From positions 186,001 through 250,000 of the forward strand of contig NZ_JNFG01000199.1 of NCBI RefSeq assembly GCF_000729995.1: a stretch of 64,000 nt of DNA. Reading direction: 5' to 3'. The notes under the pieces were generated by a model, which worked only from the letters and a program-made list of their open reading frames with translations, ran no database searches and was not told the DNA's origin. Source of the stretch: Caballeronia sordidicola (lineage in GTDB: Bacteria; Pseudomonadota; Gammaproteobacteria; Burkholderiales; Burkholderiaceae). Within the stretch, counting starts at the first letter, position 1, and each line of letters opens with the position of its first letter. Both the position numbers and the translations under genes were made by a program. Shown piece by piece: positions 17,601 to 26,066 of the stretch.

Positions 17601-17762
17601 AACAGCGGTCTGTCGAAGACCTGGTATGAAGTCGGTGTGGGTGTCACCACGAGCATGAGCAAGTCCTCGGAGATGTATGCCAACGTCAAGTACTCCCGCA
17701 ACATTGGCGGCGACTATCGGCAGGGCGTGTTTGGTCAGCTTGGGTATCGATACAGCTGGTAA
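14631..17762 (+). CDS. Type V autotransporter with beta-helix passenger
   Basis: A 1043-residue outer-membrane autotransporter. A signal peptide is evident (hydrophobic LAPSLLLIPFLLSPIAAAAA). The passenger is rich in Gly, Thr, Asn and Ser, with PATR-like strands such as TGTGSLTKLGSGILTMNG and SGGTLITQGTLNIAADNALG, typical of a right-handed beta-helix. A Pro/Thr linker follows at nt 16619-16700, with four near-identical PPVTT units and a PPATT unit. The last ~270 residues form the translocator beta-barrel ending in an aromatic (GQLGYRYSW). No protease or adhesin active site is visible, so adhesion or autoaggregation is only a guess. It stands alone, with no operon partner. Confidence 0.9.
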   Translation: MSNPVRSRAISLAPSLLLIPFLLSPIAAAAACAVNGLDTICNSKSPNPWTTTIGTGPAPGNNNRTVTVLNGATISTQEVSAISLADRAKITVRSGGTVTTSAVGAWGNYRTGVNTIEFRNNGTLTVQAGGKVLSTGTEDTAEAVNVQGHGNVITNSGLIQAINVRAIWFQNETGTNTIINNATGVIQSPGSVIGSTGNAPIHFTNKGTVIGDIDFAGGDDVMRIYTGSSVSGTIDGGAGNNRLFLSGLGVDTLTGNIVNFQTLVKTDAGTWTVNGIPVDVQSAEVAGGTLILTGDNSTYTGQMLVDAAGTLQGRAQSLPGAITDNGLVRFAQTDDGTYAGLLSGTGSIEKTGAGTLFLAPAASGGNTYSGGTLITQGTLNIAADNALGATTGGLTFNGGTLQLNNNLDLAATRAISIGDNGGTIDTQQYSSTLAQGVTGTGSLTKLGSGILTMNGVSTYGDTNVLAGTLAVGDAQHNLASIGTGTTTVAPGATLGGFGTVQGSVVNSGTIAAANALPAFSASSTGTFAIHGELTNNATINLAAASGVTGNVLNVSGNYVGGTNAQLIVNTVMNAGGAASNQFTDQLVIGGNATGSTVVTVRPSGLGALTVGDGIKIVQVNGTAAATAFHTLAPVQAGAYQYLLYQGGSNRPEDFYLRSSLESVPPVTTPPVTTPPVTTPPVTTPPATTPTNPGGAVITPVTPIVSAGTPDSTPTAQPSVIAYRPGVVGYTMTPSLNLDYGFSIMSRLHERVGDVASLENAQGTYGNGVWGRIGGQSLNANSGDRFSADERTFFAQFGKDWTLSTNPAGGSTHAGVTVTIGSSSATFEDSARSLNPTLTNAAGSVETQAQSLGGYWTKYLKDGSYFDAVAQLTHYRNKFGDVYGGGASQNGVGTGLSGEVGKPFLIGSTTIAIEPQAQLMYQYLHLNGFDDGISPVSGTSSNALRGRAGFRIFKANLTNDTKTGTATPYFTADVLHDFLNPGNTAVDGASFNSGLSKTWYEVGVGVTTSMSKSSEMYANVKYSRNIGGDYRQGVFGQLGYRYSW
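16619..16700 (+). repeat. PPVTT-encoding short tandem repeat
   Basis: Tandem 15-bp units (CCGCCGGTTACAACA-like) encode repeated PPVTT between the passenger and the barrel linker. Such a repeat can change copy number by slippage in frame, altering linker length without breaking the gene. Confidence 0.7.
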
Positions 17763-17963
17763 GCACTGCGCGTTGGGTTTGTTGTTTCAGTCAAACCCGT
17801 GTCAGACAAGCCGCCCTCGGAAAGAGTTCGTAATAAGGTCCGCATTGAAAGTGCGTATTCGAGGGCGTTTTCTGACACTCTGACGTGCCATGCCCGATGG
17901 GGCACAAGCGTTGCTACGGAAGTTCGCTTAGGCACCGTCGCGCTACTCACTCACCGGATCGTT

Positions 17964-19025
17964 ATGACACTCGCACAGCATCGAATGCGTACCCCAATTC
18001 TCACCGTCGTTATCCCGGCGTACAACGTGGACGGATACATTGAGGAGGCGCTTGATTCAGTGCTTTCACAGCGCTATATCGACGACATTGATATTGTCGT
18101 GATCGACGATGGGTCGAGCGACTCTACGTCTGCTGTCGTCAAGAGGGTAATGGACCGGGATTCTGGGGGCCATATCCGTTTGATCCGCCAGCGTAACAGC
18201 GGACTTAGCGGCGCCCGCAACGCGGGCATCGCTGCAGTGCGGACGCCCTACGTAGGATTTCTGGATGGCGACGATATCTTCCTGCCGGATTTTTCAGCCA
18301 GCATTGTGCCGCTGTTGGCCGAAGGCAAATGGGACATGCTCGAATACAACGTGTCCATTATCGACGACCATAGCCAAAACCTCGACACTATCGAATTGGT
18401 CCCGCAAGCCATCGGCGGCGGCAGTCCAGTCGATCACACTGCGCGCATGCATTTCGCCGAGGCCTTCCACACATTCGTTTGGGCTCGCGTCTATCGAACC
18501 AGTTTGTTCGGGCCGGCACCGTTCCCGCTCGGCCGGCATTACGAGGATATCGCGGTGGTGCCATCGGTTTATCTGAGTGCCCATTCCATGTACAAGATTG
18601 CTCGCCCTTTGATCGGTTACCGTCGGCGGTTTGGCAGCATCACACAAGGCGCGCCGGTGCAGGACGTCCGCGACTTGCAAACAACTGGCCGGGAAGTACT
18701 TGAAAAGATCACGGACGGCGAGCAGGAAGAATTCTGGCTGACCATTTTTCGCAAACTGTTTATACGAGCGTGTCACATCTGCGCTCGCGTCGACCGAGCT
18801 TCATTCAGCGACGGATTCGTGACGATTAAACAAATGGCCGCTGATTACGAAAAGATCCAGGCAGCCTGGGCTGAACGACATGCGTCGAGCACCGAGTCGC
18901 TCGGGCGGTTCGGGCTTACCGTTCGTACAGACCGCTCAATGCACTTTGCCAAAATATTAGCGAAAAAGGTTCTGCGTCGTGACCTGGATCGCCATCATCG
19001 CGAGCGGCCCGCGATTCCTGCCTGA
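17964..19025 (+). CDS. Family 2 glycosyltransferase
   Basis: A GT-A fold glycosyltransferase that probably adds a sugar to a polysaccharide or surface glycan. The N-terminal strand LTVVIPAYNVDGYIEEAL, the nucleotide-binding DDGSSDST, and the DxD-type metal site LDGDD are all present. The region around HFAEAFHTFVWARVYR resembles the acceptor part of this family. There are no membrane segments, so it should be cytosolic. I chose the ATG at 17964 because the GT2 domain begins 14 residues later. The frame is open from 17799, but the extra 55 residues look non-conserved. It is a lone gene downstream of the autotransporter, so glycosylation of that protein is conceivable but unsupported. Confidence 0.85.
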   Translation: MTLAQHRMRTPILTVVIPAYNVDGYIEEALDSVLSQRYIDDIDIVVIDDGSSDSTSAVVKRVMDRDSGGHIRLIRQRNSGLSGARNAGIAAVRTPYVGFLDGDDIFLPDFSASIVPLLAEGKWDMLEYNVSIIDDHSQNLDTIELVPQAIGGGSPVDHTARMHFAEAFHTFVWARVYRTSLFGPAPFPLGRHYEDIAVVPSVYLSAHSMYKIARPLIGYRRRFGSITQGAPVQDVRDLQTTGREVLEKITDGEQEEFWLTIFRKLFIRACHICARVDRASFSDGFVTIKQMAADYEKIQAAWAERHASSTESLGRFGLTVRTDRSMHFAKILAKKVLRRDLDRHHRERPAIPA

Positions 19026-19148
19026 TCGGCGCACTTACGGGCCGGCGGTTTAAAGCATTATTTAGCTAGCTTGAACGTGCGCGGCGAAGAACCTCCGGCC
19101 CCTATGATCTAACCGTGCAAGCGCCGGGACCGGCCGGCGGTATCCTGC

Positions 19149-20504
19149 TCAGTGAAGCTTGATCAACGGCTGGGCACACCGCCGCAACCAATGGCTTGCG
19201 GTATCGAACGCCATCCCGGTGAAGCCCGTCAGGGTCATTATGTGCTTGCGGTATATCAGCTTGTACACGACCGTCGCAAGCCAGCCATCGACGAATATTG
19301 GCCGCGCTCGCAGCCCGCTCAGGCTGCCGATGGCTCCTTTGTTGCCGAACCCGACCAGCGTGCCCGCGTCGCGGTAGGTGAATTCCGGCAGTGCGCGCCC
19401 AGTGACGCGGCACTTCATTGCCTGTGCGAGGAATACGGCCTGCTGGTGTGCGACCTGAGCGCGCGGCGCGAGAAAAACATCTGCACTGTGCGACGGGCAC
19501 GCCGCGCAGTCGCCAAGCGCGAAGATGTTCGTATCGTCTGTAGTCTGCAGCGTGCGGTTCACGAGCACCTGTGCGCTCCGGTTCACGGCAACGCCATCCA
19601 TCGCGCGCAGCACTGGTGGCCCGGCAATACCCGCTGTCCAGATAGCGATGTCGCTTGGTAGTTGAACGCCGCCGTGCGTGAACACTGCATCTGTGCGCAC
19701 TTCGGTGACACGCGTGTCGGTCAGTACGTCCACACCGAGGCCGCAGAGCATGCGTTGCGCGCGATCGGAGATCTCGTTGGACAACGCAGGCAGCACCCGG
19801 GCACTGCCTTCAATCAGCCGGATGCGGAAGTCGCGCACCGGGTCGAGCGCAAACAAGCTGTAGCGATTGAGGAGCCGCACGGTATCGCGCAGCGCAGCCG
19901 CGAGTTCAACGCCAGTTGCGCCGGCGCCCACAATGTTGATCGACACGGGCTCGACCGCCTGTGCCGGGTTCGTGCGACGTGTATGGTTCGCGCGAATGCA
20001 TGCGTCCAGCAGCTTGCGTCTGAAGGTTTCCGCATGCACGACTGATTCGAGCGGCAGCGCATGCTCGGCCGCACCGCGCACACCGAAGAAGTTGGTCACG
20101 CTGCCCAATGCGAGCACCAGGGTATCGAAAGCAAGTTGCCGCGCAGGCAGAATCTCGCGCCCATCGGCATCGTGTGTTGCGCCGATCATCGCGAGCCGCT
20201 CTGCGCGATCGATGCCGGCAAGTTCACCCTGCTCGAATTCAAAGCCGTTGCGTTGCGCCTGCACCGCATATTGCAGTTGATGCGTGGCTGGGTCGATCTG
20301 TCCGGACGCGGCTTCATGCAGCAGCGGCTTCCAGAAGTGGGTCGGTGAGCGGTCGATGAGCACGATCTGCGCGTCGCCTGCTTTTCCGAGCGTCTCGCCA
20401 AGACGTGTTGCCAGCCCGAGACCGCCGACACCACCACCAACAATAACGATTCGATGCGGTCTTTGGAAGTTCGAGCGTGCTGCGGGTTGATCGATTGCCG
20501 CCAT
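19149..20504 (-). CDS. Type II NADH dehydrogenase-like flavoprotein
   Basis: A 451-residue FAD-dependent pyridine nucleotide-disulphide oxidoreductase of the NDH-2 type. It would transfer electrons from NADH to quinone without pumping protons. The first dinucleotide motif is IVIVGGGVGGLGLATRL. A second (NAD) motif, INIVGAGATGVELAAAL, lies near the middle, and IFALGDCAACP is the FAD-binding C-terminal signature. A hydrophobic stretch near the end (WLATVVYKLIYRKHIMTLTGF) may anchor it to the membrane. The ATG at 20504 follows GGAGG at seven bases, so I prefer it over the longer frame from 20633. It is divergent from a LysR regulator that probably controls it. Confidence 0.9.
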   Translation of the reverse strand: MAAIDQPAARSNFQRPHRIVIVGGGVGGLGLATRLGETLGKAGDAQIVLIDRSPTHFWKPLLHEAASGQIDPATHQLQYAVQAQRNGFEFEQGELAGIDRAERLAMIGATHDADGREILPARQLAFDTLVLALGSVTNFFGVRGAAEHALPLESVVHAETFRRKLLDACIRANHTRRTNPAQAVEPVSINIVGAGATGVELAAALRDTVRLLNRYSLFALDPVRDFRIRLIEGSARVLPALSNEISDRAQRMLCGLGVDVLTDTRVTEVRTDAVFTHGGVQLPSDIAIWTAGIAGPPVLRAMDGVAVNRSAQVLVNRTLQTTDDTNIFALGDCAACPSHSADVFLAPRAQVAHQQAVFLAQAMKCRVTGRALPEFTYRDAGTLVGFGNKGAIGSLSGLRARPIFVDGWLATVVYKLIYRKHIMTLTGFTGMAFDTASHWLRRCAQPLIKLH

Positions 20505-20661
20505 GATGTGTCCTCCAGAAGCGTTGTGTTGCGTTGGACGATTTTTCCGGATCACCACGAACATGTTGATGAGACCTTGCGCAAGGTCATCGACACGTTC
20601 TCTGAGGCCGAGTATAGAATCTGGTAAAACCACAGCACAATTTAATGTTTATACGCAATAT

Positions 20662-20677
20662 ATAAGCTCTAACTTAT
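20662..20677. promoter_or_regulatory. ATAAG-N6-CTTAT dyad at LysR gene start
   Basis: ATAAG (20662-20666) and CTTAT (20673-20677) form a dyad in AT-rich DNA overlapping the start codon of the LysR gene. LysR proteins often bind such T-N11-A-type sites in divergent promoters. Autoregulation is inferred. Confidence 0.35.
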
Positions 20678-21629
20678 GCTAAAAGCAGCGACTTTCCGCC
20701 AGTTGAAAACGCTTCACACCGTGGCGAAGCTGGGCAGCGTGTCACGCGCCGCTGAAGAGTTGCGTCTGACGCAGCCGGCAGTTTCGCTGCAGATTCGCTT
20801 GCTGGAGGAGGGAGCGGGTGCGCCGTTATTGCAGCGAGTCGGCCGGGGCATACAGCTCACGGCAGCAGGCGAAATCCTTGCGCGTTACGCGCTTGAAATC
20901 CTTGATCTATGGAATGGCGCCGCCGACGATCTGGCCGCACTGCAGGGCGAGCAGGGCGGCACGCTGCGCATTGGTGCGATTACCACGGCCGAATATCTGA
21001 TTCCTCCGTTCCTCGTTCGCTTTACCGAACAGCGGCCGCAGGTGAAGGTGCAATTGAAGGTGGGCAACCGTGCGGACATCATTCGCATGCTGGCGACGCA
21101 TGAGATCGATCTCGCGGTAATGGGCAGCGCGCCGCGTGAGTTGCGTACGTCGGCGACGCCATTCGCGAAACATCCCATGGCGTTTGTCGCTTCGCCGTCG
21201 CATCCGCTGATGAAAAAGAAACGCCTGTCGCTCGACGATCTTAAAAGCGCGAATATGTTCGTGCGTGAACGGGGTTCGGGTACGCGCTCGACCGTCGAAA
21301 ATCTGTTCAAGCAGGAAGGCCATAAATTGCACATTGGCTCTGAGCTATCGAGCAACGAGGCGATCAAGCAACTGGTTGAAGCGGGCCTTGGGATCTCGTT
21401 TTTATCGTTGCATGCGTGTTCGCTGGAGTTTCAGGCAGGCTTGCTCGCGTTGCTGCCGTTGCCTTCCAATCCAATCGAACGGGACTGGTATGTGATGCAT
21501 GTTTCCGACAAGCGCCTGCCGCATGTGGCCAGCCTGTTTCGCGATTTCCTTATCGAGCAAGGCATGTCGGGTGCCGTCCCGATTCCGCTGCCTACACTCG
21601 CCGCGGCGAAGCGCCGCCGGCCCGTTTGA
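20676..21629 (+). CDS. LysR family regulator (CbbR-like)
   Basis: A 317-residue LysR-type transcription factor. The N-terminal winged helix-turn-helix (FRQLKTLHTVAKLGSVSRAA, then LRLTQPAVSLQIRLLEE) is intact. The effector domain starts around GGTLRIGAITTAEYLIPPFL and continues with RERGSGTRSTVENLF, which resembles the CbbR/CysB-like branch that binds phosphorylated or NADPH-type signals. The effector is not predictable here. It is transcribed away from the NDH-2-like gene with a 171-bp shared upstream region, the classic LysR layout, so control of that gene is likely. No Calvin-cycle genes are present in the window. Confidence 0.9.
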   Translation: MLKAATFRQLKTLHTVAKLGSVSRAAEELRLTQPAVSLQIRLLEEGAGAPLLQRVGRGIQLTAAGEILARYALEILDLWNGAADDLAALQGEQGGTLRIGAITTAEYLIPPFLVRFTEQRPQVKVQLKVGNRADIIRMLATHEIDLAVMGSAPRELRTSATPFAKHPMAFVASPSHPLMKKKRLSLDDLKSANMFVRERGSGTRSTVENLFKQEGHKLHIGSELSSNEAIKQLVEAGLGISFLSLHACSLEFQAGLLALLPLPSNPIERDWYVMHVSDKRLPHVASLFRDFLIEQGMSGAVPIPLPTLAAAKRRRPV

Positions 21630-21737
21630 CGCGTAGATCTCTATGTAAGGTGCGGAGGTTTGGCCTGCGGCAAGTCAAACCTCGACCTCGGGTCAACCCG
21701 AATTGCGGGACAGTATTGATGCGCCTATCTTCTCTAC

Positions 21738-21751
21738 ATCATACGTATGAT
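21738..21751. promoter_or_regulatory. 14-bp palindrome upstream of GntR gene
   Basis: ATCATACGTATGAT is a perfect palindrome 15 bp before the GTG start of the GntR gene. FadR-subfamily regulators bind short symmetric sites, so this is a good candidate operator for autoregulation of the whole operon. Confidence 0.6.
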
Positions 21752-21765
21752 CTAGAGTGTAAATC

Positions 21766-22485
21766 GTGGCAACACTACATCGGCAGGTCCTGAATCAGAT
21801 GGGCGAGCAGATTTGCTCGGGCAAGTTTGCGCCGGGGGATATTCTTCCCGCCGAGCCCGTGCTCGCCGAGCAGATGCAGGTGAGCCGCATCACTATCCGC
21901 GAGACGATGAAATCGCTCTCCGCCAAGGGCATGCTTGAAGTGCGCCGGCGTTACGGCACGATCGTGTTGCCGCGTTCGAAATGGCAGTTGTTCGATCCGG
22001 ACGTGATCACCTGGCGTGCGCGGGCGGGCGCAATAGACGAGGGCCTGATCCAGGACCTGATGGAGCTGCGGCTGATCATCGAGCCGAATGCGGCCAAGCT
22101 CGCTGCAAAACGTGCGACGGCGGAGGATCGCGTCGCGGTGCGGCGTGCCTTCAAGTCGATGGAGCGTGCCGTCGCCGGCCACGGTGAATACGTTCCCGCC
22201 GACCTCGCGTTCCACGGCGCGATCCTTGCCGCCTGTCACAACCAGTTCATCCAGCAGATGCAGAACGCGCTGTCGGCGATCCTGCGCACCAGCTTCGAAC
22301 TCAGCTCCGAAATAGCCGGCGGCCCGGCCCGTTCGCTGCCGATGCATGAAGCGCTTTGCATCGCGATCGAGACAGGCGATCCGGCGGGGGCGGAAGAGGC
22401 GGTTCTCACGCTCATCAAGCGCGCGGAGAAGGACTTCGAAGACCGCGCCGCGCTGAATCACGTCGCCAACGACACGCCCATCTGA
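21766..22485 (+). CDS. GntR/FadR family regulator
   Basis: A 239-residue transcription factor with a GTG start. The winged helix is at residues ~5-70 (FAPGDILPAEPVLAEQMQVSRITIRETMKSLSAKGML). It is followed by an all-helical FCD domain with the metal-binding pattern. The Asp/His residues are in LMELRLIIEPNAA, DLAFHGAILAACHN and MHEALCIAIETGD. FCD regulators usually respond to organic or sugar acids. It heads the hexonate gene set (SDR, MFS, enolase-family dehydratase) in the same direction, so it is probably the local repressor, released by a sugar acid. The palindrome at 21738-21751 is its likely operator. Confidence 0.9.
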   Translation: MATLHRQVLNQMGEQICSGKFAPGDILPAEPVLAEQMQVSRITIRETMKSLSAKGMLEVRRRYGTIVLPRSKWQLFDPDVITWRARAGAIDEGLIQDLMELRLIIEPNAAKLAAKRATAEDRVAVRRAFKSMERAVAGHGEYVPADLAFHGAILAACHNQFIQQMQNALSAILRTSFELSSEIAGGPARSLPMHEALCIAIETGDPAGAEEAVLTLIKRAEKDFEDRAALNHVANDTPI

Positions 22486-22518
22486 CGCTTTAACCAGCGG
22501 ATCTGACATCAACGTTAT

Positions 22519-22540
22519 CGCGACCGGCGTCCCGGTCGCG
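22519..22540 (+). promoter_or_regulatory. Strong hairpin between GntR and SDR genes
   Basis: CGCGACCGG and CCGGTCGCG form a perfect 9-bp stem with a 4-base loop (22519-22540), in the 110-bp gap before the SDR gene. It may reduce read-through or stabilise the downstream message. No T-run follows. Confidence 0.45.
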
Positions 22541-22595
22541 AGGGGCGCATTCGCGTCTCGCACTTGCACTTGCACACCCGAAAAAGGAACAGCGC

Positions 22596-23363
22596 ATGAC
22601 ACAGCTATTTGACTTGAGCGGCCGCACGGCGCTCGTGACAGGCTCGGCCCGAGGCATTGGCTTCGCACTCGCCGAGGGGCTCGCTACGGCAGGCGCCAGC
22701 GTGATTTTAAACGGCACACGTGCCGACACGGTCGCCGAAGCGGCCGCCCGGCTCAAAAGCAAGGGGCTCAACGCCCGAGGCCATGCCTTCGACGTGACCG
22801 ACGAACAGGCCGTCGCCGATGCGTTCGCGCAATGGGACAAGGACGGAGTGCAGGTCGACATTGTCATCAACAACGCTGGCATCCAGTTTCGCAAGCCGCT
22901 TGTCGAACTAGAGCTGAGCGACTGGCAGCGCGTGATCGACACCAATCTGACGAGCGCGTTCATCGTCTCCAAGCAGGCGGCGCGGCGCATGATCGCGCGC
23001 GGCACAGGCGGCAAGATCATCAATATCGGCTCGCTCACGAGCGAAGCCGGACGTGCGACGGTGGGTGCCTATACGGCGGCCAAGGGCGGCATCAAGATGC
23101 TGACCCGAGCGATGAGCGCCGAGTGGGGCGCGTCGGATATCCAGGCGAACGCGATCGGTCCGGGCTACATCCTGACCGACATGAACAAGCCGCTCGTCGA
23201 GAACGAGGCCTTCGATACCTGGGTCAAGAGCAGCAATCCTTCGCAACGCTGGGGCAGGCCGGAAGAGCTCGTCGGCACAGCGGTGTACCTATCGTCCGCC
23301 GCATCGAGTTATGTGAACGGCCAGATCATCTACGTCGATGGAGGCTGGCTGGCCGTGCTTTAA
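22596..23363 (+). CDS. SDR oxidoreductase, gluconate 5-dehydrogenase-like
   Basis: A classical short-chain dehydrogenase of 255 residues. The nucleotide motif is TGSARGIGFALAEGL, the strand NNAG is in IVINNAGIQFRKPL, and the catalytic Ser-Tyr-Lys is in IGSLTSEAGRATVGAYTAAKGG. The C-terminal YVNGQIIYVDGGW is typical of the family. The overall sequence reads like Ga5DH/IdnO enzymes, which interconvert D-gluconate and 5-keto-D-gluconate. The neighbours point to hexonate or hexuronate breakdown, but the exact sugar acid cannot be fixed from sequence. A ribosome binding site (AAAAAGGAA) precedes the ATG. Confidence 0.87.
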   Translation: MTQLFDLSGRTALVTGSARGIGFALAEGLATAGASVILNGTRADTVAEAAARLKSKGLNARGHAFDVTDEQAVADAFAQWDKDGVQVDIVINNAGIQFRKPLVELELSDWQRVIDTNLTSAFIVSKQAARRMIARGTGGKIINIGSLTSEAGRATVGAYTAAKGGIKMLTRAMSAEWGASDIQANAIGPGYILTDMNKPLVENEAFDTWVKSSNPSQRWGRPEELVGTAVYLSSAASSYVNGQIIYVDGGWLAVL

Positions 23364-23449
23364 ATGCAAGTCCGCGCGGGAACACGAGAACAAAAAGAAT
23401 GACCCGCACTAACCGAACTGTGTGTACGCCGTACCGATCCGGAGACATC

Positions 23450-24742
23450 ATGGAAAGCGTTAAACCCGTTGCACCTCAAAGATGGTGGTATCTGATGCCC
23501 ATCATCTTCATCACCTACAGTCTTGCGTATCTGGACCGCGCGAACTACGGCTTCGCCGCGGCGGCCGGGATCAACAGGGATCTCGGCATCTCGCAAGGCA
23601 CCTCGTCGCTGATCGGTTCGTTGTTCTTTCTCGGCTACTGCCTGTTCCAGGTGCCCGGTGCAATCTACGCGCAACGCAACAGCGTCAAGAAGCTGATTTT
23701 CATCAGCCTCGTCCTGTGGGGCCTGTGCGCTGCGGCGACCGGCATGGTCAGCAATATTCCGATGCTCATGGTGCTGCGCTTCGTGCTCGGGGTCGTGGAA
23801 GCCGCCGTGATGCCGTCGATGCTGATGTACATCAGCCGGTGGTTCACACGCACTGAACGCTCACGCGCCAATACGTTCCTGATTCTCGGCAATCCGGTGA
23901 CGGTGCTGTGGATGTCGGTCGTGTCGGGCTATCTGGTCCACAGCTTTGGCTGGCGCGAGATGTTCGTCTTCGAAGGCATCCCGGCGCTCATCTGGGCGGG
24001 GGTCTGGTGGTTCACCGTGCAGGATCGCCCGGCTGAAGTGACCTGGATGAGCGACGCCGAAAAGCTCGAATTCAGCGCACGCCTGAAGGCTGAGCAAGCG
24101 GACATCGCGCCGGTGCGCGACTACAAGGCGGCGTTCCGTTCGTCGATCGTCTGGAAATGCTGCGCGATTCATGCGCTGTGGAGCATCGGCGTGTACGGCT
24201 TCATCATGTGGCTGCCTTCGATTCTCAAGGCCGCATCGACCATCGATATCGTGTCGGTCGGCTGGCTTGCCGCCGTGCCCTATCTCGCGGCGATCATCCT
24301 GATGCTGCTCGCGTCGTGGCTCTCGGACAAGACCCGCAACCGCAAGCTGTTCGTGTGGCCGCTGCTGCTCGTGGGGACCATTGCATTCGTGGCTTCGTAT
24401 CTGATCGGCGGATCGCACTTCTGGATCTCGTTCGCACTGCTGGTGGTGGCGGGCGCTACGATGTACGCACCGTACGGCCCATTCTTCGCGCTGATACCGG
24501 AACTGATTCCGGGCAACGTCCTGGGCGGTGCAATCGGCCTGGTCAACGCGTGTGGAGCATTGGGCGCGTTCGCCGGTTCGTATGTCGTCGGCTATCTGAA
24601 CGGCGTGACCGGCAGTCCCGCGGCCTCGTATATCTTCATGGCGGCCGGTCTGCTTCTCGCGGTCATCCTGATGATCACCGTACCGGCGCATTCCGGGCAG
24701 CGCGCGAAGCACGAAGAGCCGCTCTCGCTGCGCCGTACGTAA
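23450..24742 (+). CDS. MFS sugar-acid transporter (ACS family)
   Basis: A 12-helix major facilitator of 430 residues, resembling anion:cation symporters for hexuronates and hexonates (ExuT/GudP type). It starts PQRWWYLMPIIFITYSLAYLDRANYGFAAAAGI, a typical ACS first helix. A cytoplasmic loop with RWFTRTERSRAN lies between helices 4 and 5, and there is a central loop around residues 195-215. The ATG at 23450 has GGAGA five bases upstream. The frame is open far upstream through the SDR gene in another frame, which is only coincidental. Its position between the SDR and the dehydratase supports import of the pathway substrate. Confidence 0.9.
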   Translation: MESVKPVAPQRWWYLMPIIFITYSLAYLDRANYGFAAAAGINRDLGISQGTSSLIGSLFFLGYCLFQVPGAIYAQRNSVKKLIFISLVLWGLCAAATGMVSNIPMLMVLRFVLGVVEAAVMPSMLMYISRWFTRTERSRANTFLILGNPVTVLWMSVVSGYLVHSFGWREMFVFEGIPALIWAGVWWFTVQDRPAEVTWMSDAEKLEFSARLKAEQADIAPVRDYKAAFRSSIVWKCCAIHALWSIGVYGFIMWLPSILKAASTIDIVSVGWLAAVPYLAAIILMLLASWLSDKTRNRKLFVWPLLLVGTIAFVASYLIGGSHFWISFALLVVAGATMYAPYGPFFALIPELIPGNVLGGAIGLVNACGALGAFAGSYVVGYLNGVTGSPAASYIFMAAGLLLAVILMITVPAHSGQRAKHEEPLSLRRT

Positions 24743-24818
24743 CGCCGCACGTAACGCGGTAGGTAAGTAAGCGCGCGATGCGGCTCCGCTTTATTGATTC
24801 GATTCTGGCAGACTGAAA

Positions 24819-26066
24819 ATGGCAACCCTGATTACCGATGTAAAAGTCATCCTGACCGCGCCGGAAGGCATCAACCTGATTGTCGTCAAACTTGAGACCA
24901 ACCAGGCCGGTTTGTATGGGCTCGGTTGCGCGACCTTTGCCTACCGGCATGTCGCGGTCAAGTGTCTGATCGAGGAGTATCTCAGGCCGCTCCTGATCGG
25001 CAGGGATGCCGAGGCGATCGAAGAGCTTTGGCAGTTAATGCATCAGAACGCTTACTGGCGCAATGGTCCGATCGAGAACAACGCAATCTCCGGCATCGAT
25101 ATGGCCCTGTGGGACATCAAGGGCAAGATGGCGAATATGCCCCTGTATCAACTTTTTGGGGGCAAGTGCCGCGAAGGGGTACCGATCTATCGGCATGCTG
25201 ATGGGCGTGACCTGAATGAGTTGTGCGAGAACATCCAGAAGTACCGCGAGCAGGGCATCACGCACATTCGCTGTCAGAGCGGCGGCTACGGTGGAGGCAG
25301 CTATGGCCGTGCACCGTCGAGCGCGCCCCAGGGCGCCGCGGACGGTGTCTATCTCGACAGCAGAAAGTACATGCGCGAAACGCTCAAGCTGTTCGACGGT
25401 ATTCGCAGCAGAGTTGGCTTTGACGTCGCGTTGTGCCATGACGTGCATGGCCGGCTGAAACCCGTCGAAGCGATCAGGTTCGCTTGCGAACTGGAACAGT
25501 ACGACCTGTTCTTTCTCGAAGATGCGATCGCTTTGGAAGAAGGCGAATGGATTCGTCAGTTGCGCTCGAAAACCACGACGCCTTTGGCGCAGGGCGAGCT
25601 ATTCAACAATCCTTCCGAGTGGCGATTCCTGATCACCGAGCGATTGATCGATTACATCCGGGTTCACCTTAGTCAGATCGGCGGCATTACGGCCGCGCGC
25701 AAGCTTCAGATCTTTGCCGAGCAATTCGGCGTGAGGACGGCGTGGCACGGTCCCGGCGACATGTCGCCGCTCGCGCATGCAGCGAACATCCATATCGACC
25801 TGGCGGCGCGCAATTTCGGCGTTCAGGAATGGTCGGGCACCGAGCCGCCCAACTTCGTGATCCAGGAACTCAAGGGGCCGAGAGCGGCTTTGCTGGATGT
25901 CTTTCCCGGTCTTCCCGAGTTCAGGGATGGGCACGTGTATGCCAACGACAAGCCGGGCCTTGGAGTGGATATCGACGAGGCCGAGGCCGCGAAATATCCG
26001 TGCGAAAACACCGTGACTACCTGGACGCAGACGCGTTTGAAGGATGGCGCCCTGCAGACTCCGTAA
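24819..26066 (+). CDS. Mannonate/gluconate dehydratase-like enolase (ManD/RspA)
   Basis: A 415-residue enolase-superfamily enzyme of the ManD (RspA) subgroup, which dehydrates D-mannonate and/or D-gluconate to 2-keto-3-deoxygluconate. Metal ligands are visible as D208 (in CHDVHGRL, with catalytic H210), E234 (FLEDAI) and E260 (QGELFNNP). H310 lies in the conserved RTAWHGPGDMSP. A glycine-rich lid segment (GGYGGGSYGRAP) is also characteristic. ManD members vary from efficient mannonate dehydratases to low-activity proteins, so the actual rate is uncertain. It closes the GntR-SDR-MFS gene set. After its stop the sequence becomes degenerate. Confidence 0.9.
   Translation: MATLITDVKVILTAPEGINLIVVKLETNQAGLYGLGCATFAYRHVAVKCLIEEYLRPLLIGRDAEAIEELWQLMHQNAYWRNGPIENNAISGIDMALWDIKGKMANMPLYQLFGGKCREGVPIYRHADGRDLNELCENIQKYREQGITHIRCQSGGYGGGSYGRAPSSAPQGAADGVYLDSRKYMRETLKLFDGIRSRVGFDVALCHDVHGRLKPVEAIRFACELEQYDLFFLEDAIALEEGEWIRQLRSKTTTPLAQGELFNNPSEWRFLITERLIDYIRVHLSQIGGITAARKLQIFAEQFGVRTAWHGPGDMSPLAHAANIHIDLAARNFGVQEWSGTEPPNFVIQELKGPRAALLDVFPGLPEFRDGHVYANDKPGLGVDIDEAEAAKYPCENTVTTWTQTRLKDGALQTP

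Noticed and set aside
17776..17799. GGGTTTG-N10-CAAACCC stem after the autotransporter
   Set aside because: Short stem, large loop and no T-run; not convincing as a terminator.
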